Translations under genes and position numbers: made by a program
Notes under the pieces: generated by a model
The model's input: the letters and a program-made list of their open reading frames with translations, nothing else
Told to the model about the DNA's origin: nothing
The model's database searches: none
Part shown: in pieces, positions 37,101-45,318 of the stretch
Position numbering within the stretch: position 1 is the first letter of the stretch
Layout of the letters: every line of letters begins with the position of its first letter
Origin: Saprospirales bacterium
Lineage (GTDB): Bacteria > Bacteroidota > Bacteroidia > Chitinophagales > JADIYW01
DNA length: 49,177 bases
Reading direction: 5' to 3'
Assembly: GCA_016711605.1 (NCBI GenBank)
Contig: JADJSS010000021.1
Coordinates: 1-49,177 of the forward strand

Positions 37101-38496
37101 TGTGATAGTAGGTGCCTATCTTTATGATAACGGAGAATCGAACGAAGGTGCCGCATTTATATTTCATGGCTCATCAGGTGGAATAAATACGACACCGTCA
37201 GCATTAATCGAATCTAACCAGGTTTCTGCATTTTATGGAAGTAGCGTAGCTAGTGCAGGTGATGTTAACGGCGATGGCTATGCTGATGTGATAGTGGGTG
37301 CCTATCGTTACGATAATGGCCAAACCGATGAAGGTGTTTCTTTTGTGTATCATGGTTCTGCAAGTGGACTAGTTACTACAGCTGCCGCTCTGTTAGAATG
37401 TAATCAGGTATCATCTTATTTTGGGTTTACCGTTGCCTCAGCAGGCGATGTAAACGGCGATGGTTTTTCAGATGTAATAATAGGAGCAAAATATTACGAT
37501 AACGTACAAATCGATGAAGGAGCATTCTTTCTCTATTCAGGAAATGGTGGTAAAGGATTAAGGAATAACATGCGCTTGTATAATTCTGATTTAAGCACCA
37601 TCATCAATCAAAGCAATCTGATTGATAATAAATTTGGAACAGGTATTATGGCTAAATCATTTTTAGGATATAATAAAGGAAAATTAGTCATAGAAGCCAA
37701 AACGGATGGACAAGGGTTTAGCACAGCAACAAATGGCACCATTACCAATAGCGTACAGTTTAATTCTACTCAGACAGCTTACACAAACCTAATATTGTCT
37801 GGTGCCGAATTGAAAAGATTAGTCATAAAGGTGGCTTCTCTTTCAACAAAAGTCAGAGTGCGTGTGAAGTATAGTCCTGTCTTGGCTATAACCGGACAAA
37901 TGTACGGACCTTGGAGGTATATGCCTGGTTATCTCAACGGTGCGAGCACGCATAATAGCGTTCCTTTACCGGTGGAATTATTGTATTTCAATGCCGAAGT
38001 GAATGAACAAAAAAAAGTAGATATCAGTTGGGCGACAACATCTGAACTAAACAACGATTATTTTGTCGTACAACGTTCAAAAGATGCAGTGAATTGGGAA
38101 ACAGTAACCGAAATAGATGGCGCTGGAAATAGCAATGTCTTACTATCGTATGCAACAACAGATGATTTACCTTTTTCTGGAATATCTTACTATCGTTTAA
38201 AACAAGTAGATATTGATAATAAAACAACTTATTCAGATATAAGATTAGTAAAATTGGATGTAATTGACAAGATCAGTGTTTATCCAAACCCAGTTAAAAA
38301 TTTCTGTATAATTAATCTAAATCAGCAATCTGATATTCAGACGTTGGAACTTTACAATACCAATGGAACAAAGGTGAAAAGCGTTTCGGTAGAAAAAAGT
38401 GAAACTGTTAATTTAGATATGTCAAATCTGGAAACCGGTGTTTATATTCTTTATGCTGATAATAAAGTCGTATTGTCAAAACTGATAAAAGAATAG
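34174..38496 (+). CDS. giant cell-surface FG-GAP (integrin-alpha-like) repeat protein with type IX sorting domain
   Basis: A 1440-residue secreted protein. After a signal segment (about 1-20) and an N-terminal region of some 240 residues come 14 FG-GAP units of about 61 residues (about 265-1125). Each contains AGDVNGDGYSDVIVGA or a close variant, with a DxNxDG calcium-binding loop, then YDNG, EGA and a FIYHGS strand; fourteen units suggest two seven-bladed propellers. The linker region to about 1265 is followed by a fibronectin-like section (VELLYFNAEVNEQKKVDISW). The C-terminus starts ISVYPNPVKNFCIINL, the type A type IX sorting domain, which directs outer-membrane export and surface attachment. 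It probably acts as an adhesin. Confidence 0.93.
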   Translation: MQTFIKFALLLMSISFISNYDVDDNRKYVVVQNPQNQSGNSIEEAPINAKNHKEFLDTSANWMATIQHNISQQEYHIHFDSIENAYQSPNRKNNIRSYFRPREFSMQNRKDSTGYDWKLRLINKGIYADGTLLEMPENEAMVFNDENEINFKHKHFTEQYINSEQGVRQNFIVDNVPENTNEIKIKINIEGLQVIKSNIKELHFFRECDGVPEQIITYNDLKVWDANQKLLEAYFETENNEFSIVVNAQNAQFPVTIDPISTTAVTQVESNQINANFGYPVSSAGDVNGDGYSDVIVGAFSYDNGQFDEGAAFIYHGSANGISTTAAIMLESNQIAARFGISIASAGDVNGDGYSDVLIGAAYYDNVESDEGAVFIYHGSTAGINAIANTQIESNQVSAYFGGSVATAGDVNRDGFSDIIVGAYGYDNGQVNEGVVFIYRGSVTGISTVATKQIEYNQASAQFGISVASAGDINADGYSDIIIGANIYDNGELNEGAAFIYNGSSSGIDTANVTMLESNHTISYFGYSVACAGDVNGDGYSDLIVGAYTYENGEGGEGLAFIYHGSSAGISSTATTILESNQDFAYFGVSVASAGDINGDGYSDVIVGSYNYDNGETDEGAAFIYNGSASGINSTATAQLESNQNMAFFGMSVASAGDVNGDGYSDVIVGAYSYDNGESNEGAVFVYHGAAEGIGTIASVQIESNKGSTHLGNSVAGAGDVNGDGYSDIIVAASNYDNGQYSEGVVFVYHGSANGISMVPTTLLELNIAFLGFGSSIASAGDVNGDGYADVIIGAVDYENGENNEGAIFIFHGSSSGLNLVPAAMVESNQANSEFSNAIAGAGDVNGDGYADVIVGANFYDNGEASEGVAFIYYGSSSGINTASPIMIESNQAYSEFGNAVAGAGDVNGDGYADVIVGALLYDNGETNEGVAHVYYGSPSGIHLGIFTRIESNQIIANFGYSVASAGDVNGDGFADVIVGAYLYDNGESNEGAAFIFHGSSGGINTTPSALIESNQVSAFYGSSVASAGDVNGDGYADVIVGAYRYDNGQTDEGVSFVYHGSASGLVTTAAALLECNQVSSYFGFTVASAGDVNGDGFSDVIIGAKYYDNVQIDEGAFFLYSGNGGKGLRNNMRLYNSDLSTIINQSNLIDNKFGTGIMAKSFLGYNKGKLVIEAKTDGQGFSTATNGTITNSVQFNSTQTAYTNLILSGAELKRLVIKVASLSTKVRVRVKYSPVLAITGQMYGPWRYMPGYLNGASTHNSVPLPVELLYFNAEVNEQKKVDISWATTSELNNDYFVVQRSKDAVNWETVTEIDGAGNSNVLLSYATTDDLPFSGISYYRLKQVDIDNKTTYSDIRLVKLDVIDKISVYPNPVKNFCIINLNQQSDIQTLELYNTNGTKVKSVSVEKSETVNLDMSNLETGVYILYADNKVVLSKLIKE

Positions 38497-38544
38497 TGCT
38501 AATATGAAACTTTGACATTTTGCGAATGTTTTTCCATTCATTCT

Positions 38545-38595
38545 AAAATTATTACAAGACAAAGCTGACAAAGGCGAGTTGTTTGTAGATTAAAA
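38545..38595 (+). pseudogene. duplicated 3' end of fadJ
   Basis: These 51 bases match 29820-29870, the last codons of fadJ through its stop plus AAA, with two differences. Both are silent (GCC/GCT, GAT/GAC), so the fragment descends from a diverged, formerly functional fadJ copy. It has no start codon. The kinase/regulator/FG-GAP cassette lies exactly between the two copies. Confidence 0.85.
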
Positions 38596-38630
38596 CTTAT
38601 GCACGATTTCCGTGACATGATTTTTAAAAT

Positions 38631-38661
38631 AAAAATGCTGAATCTATTGTTCAGCATTTTT
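38631..38661 (+). terminator. intrinsic terminator after the fadJ 3' fragment
   Basis: AAAAATGCTGAA (38631-38642), a 7-base loop and TTCAGCATTTTT (38650-38661): a perfect 12-pair stem ending in six T. It is placed where the terminator of the ancestral fadJ copy would be expected. Confidence 0.8.
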
Positions 38662-38688
38662 TATATTTTTACCATTCAATCTATTTAA

Positions 38689-39456
38689 ATGAAATCTATA
38701 TTTTTTATTATTTCAATAATATGTTGTTTGAATTCTTACAGTCAAGAAATTCCAAACTACAATGAATTTACTCTTGTTAAAGATGGATATATCGTTAAAA
38801 ATAATGGAGATTCTATTTTTGGGAAAATAAATATTTTAGAAGAAGATGAATCTCTTTACTATCAAGAAGACAATAAAAATGCAATTATCAATCAACAAAC
38901 TGTACACATTGATTTAACTGCAACTATAGTTGATTCTCTAGGCAAGATTTTCAAAATTCCTTTCTTTGATATTAATACAATTTTGTATGGTGATATAGTA
39001 TATCAAGTTATAACAGTAAATAAAAATAGAAATATATACAACTTAGTAACTCAAATAAAATCTGATGGAAAATTAATAATCTATTATGGTTTTCAATTCA
39101 TTAAAAATAAATCTTTTTACGGTGGTACAAATATTGTATTTTATAATAATACAATGAATCCAGCTGCAAGAACATCACAATTTAAAATTAAAGAAATTTA
39201 TGTGCTATCTGTAAAATCAGATAATCAAATAACTTTTAGTAATTTAATGATGCATAGTTATTTATATTTTAGTGGTAAATTTTCAAAAGGTTCACCAGAA
39301 TTTGAAACCGTTGTAAAAGATATTTATTACAAAAAACAATTGAAGAAGTTATTTCCAGAAAATGAAGCAATAAAAAAATATATTAGTACGCTAAAAAATA
39401 ATATGAAGTTTGAGGAATTGCCTAATGTTTTTTCTGAAATAAATAAAATGTTTTAA
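38689..39456 (+). CDS. secreted protein of unknown function
   Basis: A 255-residue protein with a signal peptide ending NSYSQE at about residue 19. The sequence is rich in Ile, Asn and Lys, with strands such as GYIVKNNGDSIFGKINI and KIFKIPFFDINTILYGDIVY. The C-terminal 50 residues look helical (KDIYYKKQLKKLFPENEAIK). The opening G-x-I-V-x-x-x-G-D-S-I-x-G-x-I pattern recurs in Bacteroidota exported proteins of unknown role. It is followed after 8 bases by another secreted protein, so the two are probably one operon, downstream of a terminator. Confidence 0.65.
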   Translation: MKSIFFIISIICCLNSYSQEIPNYNEFTLVKDGYIVKNNGDSIFGKINILEEDESLYYQEDNKNAIINQQTVHIDLTATIVDSLGKIFKIPFFDINTILYGDIVYQVITVNKNRNIYNLVTQIKSDGKLIIYYGFQFIKNKSFYGGTNIVFYNNTMNPAARTSQFKIKEIYVLSVKSDNQITFSNLMMHSYLYFSGKFSKGSPEFETVVKDIYYKKQLKKLFPENEAIKKYISTLKNNMKFEELPNVFSEINKMF

Positions 39457-39464
39457 TTTTCACC

Positions 39465-40175
39465 ATGAAAAAAAACATCTTCTCTATTTTCTTATTCTCA
39501 ACCATACTTTCCATCGCACAAAACAACGATCCAATTATTCCAACAAGTGGAAATGTGGTAAAAGATTTTGTTCCGCAAGGTTGGAAAAAAATTGCGCTTG
39601 CCAATGGTGATTTAAACAAAGATGGTGTCGATGATTTTATATTAATCGTAGAAAATAAATCAACCTTAAACCTTAAAAAAAACAATGCCTTAGGTTCCGA
39701 TACGCTCAACTTAAATCCGAGAATTTTAATCATCTTGTTTGGTGAGTTATATGGTGGTTACAAAACTGCCGAAGTCAATAAAAATATAATTCCTACTGCT
39801 GGCAGCGTAGAAACACCTTGTCTCGCCGACCCAATGGATGAGGGTAAACTTGAAGTTAAAAAAGATGTTTTAAAACTTAAATTGCAATACTGGTTAAGTT
39901 GCGGCTCATGGTCAGTCACCAATAAAACCTACACGTTTCGCTATCAGCACGATCAATTTGAACTGATAGGTTATGATGAAACCTCTTTTCAGAAAAGCAC
40001 TGGCGAAACCACAGAAAACAGCGTTAATTTTTCAACCAAAAAAAAATGTACCAGCACTGGTGGAAATATGTTTGATGAAAAAGCAAGCAAACCAAAAACT
40101 ACCTGCGTTCCATTTGAAGTAGATAAACTTAAAACACTGAAAGAATTAACCAGCGAAACAGAAATTGAGTTTTAA
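39465..40175 (+). CDS. secreted protein with a single FG-GAP/VCBS-like motif
   Basis: A 236-residue protein with a signal peptide ending SIAQ at about residue 19. ALANGDLNKDGVDDFILIVE is one FG-GAP-type calcium loop (D-x-N-x-D-G). The middle reads LYGGYKTAEVNKNIIP and LKLKLQYWLSCGSWSVTN, then YTFRYQHDQFELIGYD, a pattern of small exported Bacteroidota proteins. Four Cys are present, which could form disulfides. It shares the calcium-loop theme with the giant surface protein but is otherwise unrelated. The tex promoter box lies just beyond its stop. Confidence 0.7.
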   Translation: MKKNIFSIFLFSTILSIAQNNDPIIPTSGNVVKDFVPQGWKKIALANGDLNKDGVDDFILIVENKSTLNLKKNNALGSDTLNLNPRILIILFGELYGGYKTAEVNKNIIPTAGSVETPCLADPMDEGKLEVKKDVLKLKLQYWLSCGSWSVTNKTYTFRYQHDQFELIGYDETSFQKSTGETTENSVNFSTKKKCTSTGGNMFDEKASKPKTTCVPFEVDKLKTLKELTSETEIEF

Positions 40176-40226
40176 AGAAGTTAATAACATTCTTCTTTCT
40201 GCATTTTTCTATGTTGAATTTTATTC

Positions 40227-40234
40227 TATTTTTG
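40227..40234 (+). promoter_or_regulatory. -7 box of tex
   Basis: TATTTTTG matches TAnnTTTG and lies 18 bases before the tex ATG at 40252. It supports that ATG over an upstream in-frame start at 40165. Confidence 0.5.
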
Positions 40235-40251
40235 CAACCTTTCAAAAACAT

Positions 40252-42383
40252 ATGCAAACATTATTTCAACTCGTTTCAAAAGAAACATTAATAGATATAC
40301 AACAGGTAATTGCCACGGTAGAATTATTAGACGAAGGCGCAACCATTCCGTTTATTGCACGCTACCGTAAAGAAAAAACAGGCACGCTTGATGAAGTAGA
40401 GATTGGTTTAATAAAAAGCAGTGCACAAAAATTTAGAGATATAGAAAAACGCAAAACGGCTATTTTAAAATCTATTGAAGAACAAGGAAAACTCACCGAT
40501 GAATTAAAAGCTAAAATAGAAGCGTGTTTTGATGCAGTTATTTTAGAAGATATTTATTTGCCATTTAAACCAAAAAGAAAAACAAAAGCATCTATTGCTA
40601 AAGAAAAAGGACTGGAGCCATTAGCAACTATCATCTTCAAGCAACAAGATCGCGATGTCATTTCTAAAGCAGAAACATTTATTACAGATGATGTGCCAAC
40701 TATAGAAGATGCCTTGCAAGGCGCGCGCGATATTATAGCTGAATGGCTGAATGAAGACATGATGGTGCGTGGAATAGTGCGACAACAATTTGAACGCTTT
40801 GCGACCATCAAAACAAAAGTAGCTGCTGGAAAAGAAGAAGACAAAGACGCGCAGAAATACAGAGATTACTTCGACTTGCAAGAACCCTTAAAAAGTTGTC
40901 CATCACATCGTTTACTAGCCATGCGAAGAGGCGAGGACGAAGGTTTCTTATACTTGCACATTGCACCAGAAGAAGAACAAGTTTTAGAAGTTTTATATCA
41001 ACGAATTATAAAAGCCAACAACGCAGCAGCTGAACAAGTTGCCATTGCTTTAAAAGATGCGTACAAACGATTAATGAAATTTTCTATTGAGTTTGAATTC
41101 AGAAGCAGCTCTAAAGAAAAAGCAGACAAAGAAGCGATTGATGTGTTTGTGAAAAATTTACGACAATTGTTAATGGCACCTGTACTTGGACAAAAACCAA
41201 TCTTAGCATTAGATCCAGGATTTGCTTCTGGTTGCAAATTAGTTTGCTTAGATGCTAATGGAAAATTGTTGGATGAAACGGTCATCTATCCGCATCCACC
41301 AATTAATAAAGTAAGAGATGCTGAAGAAATTGTAAGAGCAATGTTGTATAAATATAACATTCAAACGATAGCAGTTGGCAACGGAACAGCTGGAAGAGAA
41401 ACAGAAGACTGGTTGAATAAATTAAATTGGGAAAAGAAGCCATTGATGTTTTCGGTGAATGAAAATGGTGCTTCTATTTATTCAGCATCTGATGTAGCGC
41501 GCGAAGAATTTCCGGACAAAGATATTACGGTGCGCGGCGCGGTTTCTATCGGAAGACGATTGATGGATCCGTTAGCTGAGTTAGTAAAGATTGATCCGAA
41601 ATCCATTGGCGTTGGACAATATCAGCACGATGTGAACCAGTTTTATTAAAGCAATCCTTAGATGAAACGGTCGTGAGTTGCGTTAGTCAGGTTGGTGTGA
41701 ACTTAAATACAGCAAGCAAGCATTTGCTAATGTATGTGGCAGGTTTGGGACAAACTACTGCTGAAAATATTGTGCAATACCGAACACAGCATGGAAGTTT
41801 TAAAACGAGAAAAGAGTTGTTAGAAGTGAATCGCTTAGGCGATAAGATTTTTGAACAAGCTGCTGGTTTCTTGCGTATTGCTGATGCAGAAAATCCGTTG
41901 GATAACAGTGCGGTGCATCCGGAAAGATATAAGTTGGTACAACAAATGGCAAAAGACCAAGGTGTAAGTATTGCAGAATTATTGAACAATAGTGAAGTGC
42001 GAAAAAGCATCGACTTAAAAAAATATGTTACACAAGAAGTTGGTTTGCCTACACTAAAAGATATTTTTAAAGAACTCGAAAAACCAGGCCGCGATCCACG
42101 TGAAGCCATACAAGTATTTGAATTTGATCCAACCATAAAAACTATTAACGATGTGCATGTTGGCATGGTAGTGCCTGGTTTGGTAACCAACATCACTAAC
42201 TTCGGATGCTTTGTAAACATTGGCGTTAAGCAAGATGGATTGATTCATATTTCAGAACTGGCAAATAAATTTATCAAAGACCCAAATGAAATAGTAAAGC
42301 TGCAACAAGCCATAAAAGTAAAAGTGTTAGAAGTAGATATTGCACGAAACAGAATACAGTTGAGTAAAAAACAAGCTGAGTAA
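40252..42383 (+). CDS. tex: Tex-family RNA-binding transcription accessory protein, one apparent frameshift
   Basis: About 711 residues when one T is restored in the T run 41641-41644, which joins YQHDVNQF to LLKQSLDETVVSCVSQVGVN. Tex is a cytoplasmic nucleic-acid-binding factor related to eukaryotic Spt6. Domains in order: N-terminal helical part (LIDIQQVIATVELLDEGATI, FIARYRKEKTGTLDEV), YqgF-like RNase H fold (ILALDPGFASGCKLVCLD), HhH pair (GLGQTTAENIVQYR) and C-terminal S1 domain (VGMVVPGLVTNITNFGCFVN, KQDGLIHISEL). A stop directly inside the most conserved core of a widely conserved gene favours sequence error. ATG 40252 fits the family start (MQTLFQLVSKETL) and its promoter. Confidence 0.92.
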
Positions 42384-42433
42384 TTATTAATAAAAATTAA
42401 GACACAAGCATTTATTTTTTAGGTATATTGTAT

Positions 42434-43546
42434 ATGCATAATTCCAAAAACTACATGTCAAACCATAAACTTTATTTTTACTTACTGATTTGTTTACTGC
42501 TATTCAACAATAACTTGTTTGCCAACATGGCAAATCCGTACATTAAAGGAACTCAAAACAGTTTGTTCATTGGTTCTAAAGATGTTTCAGTTACCAAAGA
42601 AACTATTGATATTGAGTTAGAGAAAAACTTAGCAAAGGCAGCTTACACCGTAACGTATGAAATTAACTCTGACATAAATTCAGTATTGCCGTTGTTGTTT
42701 ATTGCTTCTAATTATGAACATGATTTCAAAGTAGTGATTAATGGCAATATATATAAAGATCCTAAAGTTTTAAAAAAAATTACGACTGCTGAAATCAAAA
42801 AAGAGTTTAGTTTTCTAAAAGTGATGGATAATGAACGAGTAGAAGTTCCATTCAGTGCAACAGAAACAGCGTCTTATTATATTGATGATTTGATTTCGTT
42901 TAATGCTGATTTAAAGAAAGGAAAGAATACAATTGAAGTTAGCTATTTTGCTTTGAACGCTTACAACAGGCACAATTGGTATAAAAAACCAACCATAGAA
43001 TATTCGCTTTATCCATCTAAATTTTGGAAATCATTTGAAAACATTTCTATAAACATTCATTCCGAAACACCTTTTAAAATTGATTCATCGAATATCGGAA
43101 TACCAATGAATATTTCTAAAAATGAATACAATACATCTTATTCATGGCAACTAAAAAGTATCACATTAGGCGCATTAAGTATTCAGGTGTCACCCAAAAT
43201 TTCTAAGCTTTCATCCATATTAATTGCAATGGAACCATTTGGTATTGCTGTTTTGATTTTAATTGTTTTAATCCTATTGCATATAAAATATCTAATTGCT
43301 GAAAGCAAAAACGAAACAGTACGATTCAACAAACCATTGTGGTATGGCAATCTAATTGTTCCAGTAGTATTCGTATTAGCTTTTCTTTTTTCATTCAGTT
43401 TAATTGATTGGACATTAGGTGAAAATGCAGGTAGGTTTCATGGATATACTTTCCTTATCATTTTTGCATTACCTGTTTTTTGGATTGGTTATGCTTTATT
43501 TATGTGGCTGAGTTACAAACTATTTTTTTTACTAAAGAATAGATAA
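42434..43546 (+). CDS. exported/membrane protein of unknown function
   Basis: About 370 residues from ATG 42434; ATG 42455 (MSNHKLYFYLLICLLLFNN) is equally plausible and starts directly at the signal peptide. An extracytoplasmic part of about 220 residues follows, rich in beta strands (NSLFIGSKDVSVTKETIDIE, KAAYTVTYEINSD), and looks Ig-like. The C-terminal third has about three membrane helices: PFGIAVLILIVLILLHI, LIVPVVFVLAFLFSFSLI and TFLIIFALPVFWIGYALF. It resembles membrane-anchored DUF4424-like proteins in layout only. The neighbours give no functional hint. Confidence 0.7.
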   Translation: MHNSKNYMSNHKLYFYLLICLLLFNNNLFANMANPYIKGTQNSLFIGSKDVSVTKETIDIELEKNLAKAAYTVTYEINSDINSVLPLLFIASNYEHDFKVVINGNIYKDPKVLKKITTAEIKKEFSFLKVMDNERVEVPFSATETASYYIDDLISFNADLKKGKNTIEVSYFALNAYNRHNWYKKPTIEYSLYPSKFWKSFENISINIHSETPFKIDSSNIGIPMNISKNEYNTSYSWQLKSITLGALSIQVSPKISKLSSILIAMEPFGIAVLILIVLILLHIKYLIAESKNETVRFNKPLWYGNLIVPVVFVLAFLFSFSLIDWTLGENAGRFHGYTFLIIFALPVFWIGYALFMWLSYKLFFLLKNR

Positions 43547-43604
43547 ACGCTTTTTGAAAAAGTGGTATATTTAATTTACATAGAAATTCTAATTTTAAGA
43601 AAAC

Positions 43605-45251
43605 ATGGATTTTAAAAAACTCATTGCACCACAACCACTTCCTTTTGATTACGATGAATGGCAACAAAAACCATTCAACGAACGCGTGTTGATGTTGTGT
43701 CGTGCCTGGGCCATTCAAGGTTATGGCGCGCCGGTGGCTGTCTATTCTTTTTACATTTTAAAAATTGCTTTTTATATTGGTGTTTGGTTTTATTTCTGTT
43801 CATTTTCAGAAAGTCTCGGAAGCTACCACACCTTTAAAAGCTGGTGGTTTCAGTCAGATGCATTATGTAAAGCAGTACTTTGGAGCATGTTGTTTGAGAG
43901 CATTGGAATGGGTTGTGGCAGCGGTCCGTTAACCGCAAGATATTTTCCACCATTCGGAGCCGTGTTTCATTTCTTAAGGCCAGGCACCATCAAAATGCCT
44001 TTGTTTCCTGCAGTTTTCAAAAGCGATAAACGAACTATCTTAGATGTGATTTTATACATTGCGTTTATTTTTTTTCTGGTAAAAGCTTTAATTAGCACCA
44101 CCATTACACCAATCGTTTTATTGCCAATTATAATCGTGTTGCCTATTGCTGCTTTATTCGATAAAACGATTTTTTTATCAGCGCGTGGTGAGCATTATTA
44201 CATCGCGTTGATTTGTTTTTTATTTCCGTTAGATGCCATACCTGCAACTAAAATAGTGTGGTTAGCCATTTGGTTTTGGGCAGCTACTTCAAAATTAAAC
44301 CGTCATTTCCCATCTGTAATTGGCGTAATGATTAGTAATAGTGCAATTTTACAAATTCCTTGGCTACGCAAAAAAATGTACATCAATTTTCCTGATGATT
44401 TAAGAGCAAGTAAATTATCAAAATTTTTAGCACATTTCGGAACCATCATAGAATATGCATTTCCGTTGATGTTAGTATTTGGCAATGGTGGACAAATCAC
44501 AGTAATCGCATTAGTAATTATGTTTTTCTTTCATTTATACATCACATCAAGCATACCAATGGCTGTGCCGCTAGAATGGAATTTTATCATGGTGTACGGC
44601 GCATTTGTTTTGTTCGGAAACTATGCAACAGTCAGTATTTTTAGTTTGCATTCATTGGTGTTGATGCTGGTTTTATTTATTGCAGTTTTCTTGTTGCCAT
44701 TGCTTGGAAATTTATTTCCTAAATGGGTTTCGTTTTTAGTATCGATGCGATATTACGCAGGAAATTGGGCATACAGTGTGTGGTTATTTAAAAAAGGAAC
44801 AGAAGAAAAACTGGACGATCATATCGTAAAATCTACGAATACCGTAATGAAACAATTGCAATTTTTTTATGATGAAAAAACAGCAAACTCTTTAATATCA
44901 AAAGTGATAGCTTTCAGAGCCATGCATTTACATGGAAGAATTTTACAGCAAGTCATTCCAAAGATGGTGGACAATATAGATGATTATATTTGGCGAGATG
45001 GTGAACTCGTTGCAGGTGTGGTATTAGGTTGGAATTTTGGCGACGGACATTTACACGATGAACAATTGCTGCGTGCCATTCAAAAAAGATGCAACTACGA
45101 AAGCGGTGAACTGCGTTGTTTGTTTGTAGAAGCGCAACCTGTTTTTAATACGTGTTTGCATTGGCGAATGGTAGATGCAAAAGATGGAATGCTACAAGAA
45201 GGAAATGCCTGCGTAAAAGATTTAGAAGCATTGCAACCTTGGTGTTGTTGA
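43605..45251 (+). CDS. DUF3556 family polytopic membrane protein
   Basis: A 548-residue protein with a cytoplasmic N-terminus (LPFDYDEWQQKPFNERVLML), roughly 8-10 membrane helices and a soluble C-terminal part of about 170 residues. The opening, PxxxWQ-KPF-ERVxxLCRxWAxxGYGxP, and the Trp-rich region MGCGSGPLTARYFPPFGAV match the DUF3556 family as I know it from actinobacteria. The C-terminus has FRAMHLHGRILQQVIPKMVD and GWNFGDGHLHDEQLL, a His/Asp-rich stretch that could bind metal. It faces a DUF2236 gene; both families are frequent in actinobacterial genomes, so a shared lipid or terpenoid context is conceivable but unproven. Confidence 0.75.
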   Translation: MDFKKLIAPQPLPFDYDEWQQKPFNERVLMLCRAWAIQGYGAPVAVYSFYILKIAFYIGVWFYFCSFSESLGSYHTFKSWWFQSDALCKAVLWSMLFESIGMGCGSGPLTARYFPPFGAVFHFLRPGTIKMPLFPAVFKSDKRTILDVILYIAFIFFLVKALISTTITPIVLLPIIIVLPIAALFDKTIFLSARGEHYYIALICFLFPLDAIPATKIVWLAIWFWAATSKLNRHFPSVIGVMISNSAILQIPWLRKKMYINFPDDLRASKLSKFLAHFGTIIEYAFPLMLVFGNGGQITVIALVIMFFFHLYITSSIPMAVPLEWNFIMVYGAFVLFGNYATVSIFSLHSLVLMLVLFIAVFLLPLLGNLFPKWVSFLVSMRYYAGNWAYSVWLFKKGTEEKLDDHIVKSTNTVMKQLQFFYDEKTANSLISKVIAFRAMHLHGRILQQVIPKMVDNIDDYIWRDGELVAGVVLGWNFGDGHLHDEQLLRAIQKRCNYESGELRCLFVEAQPVFNTCLHWRMVDAKDGMLQEGNACVKDLEALQPWCC

Positions 45252-45263
45252 TTGTCGTTGCGC

Positions 45264-45313
45264 AACTTTAGAAAAGTTTATAATGCTTTCTCAACAGAAC
45301 TTTTTCTAAAGTT
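45264..45313. terminator. bidirectional hairpin between convergent genes
   Basis: AACTTTAGAAAAGTT (45264-45278) and AACTTTTTCTAAAGTT (45298-45313) pair except for one extra T. It lies between the DUF3556 and DUF2236 stop codons and so can terminate both. Confidence 0.7.
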
Positions 45314-45318
45314 ATAAA

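Noticed and set aside
40165..40251. Longer N-terminus for tex
   Set aside because: The extension overlaps the previous gene and the tex -7 box and encodes hydrophobic sequence unlike Tex. ATG 40252 fits the family start.
7797..41650. Programmed -1 or +1 ribosomal frameshifting in ruvX, fadJ and tex
   Set aside because: None of the sites has a classical slippery heptamer with a following pseudoknot that I can see, and the same defect occurs in many unrelated genes, which favours sequence error.
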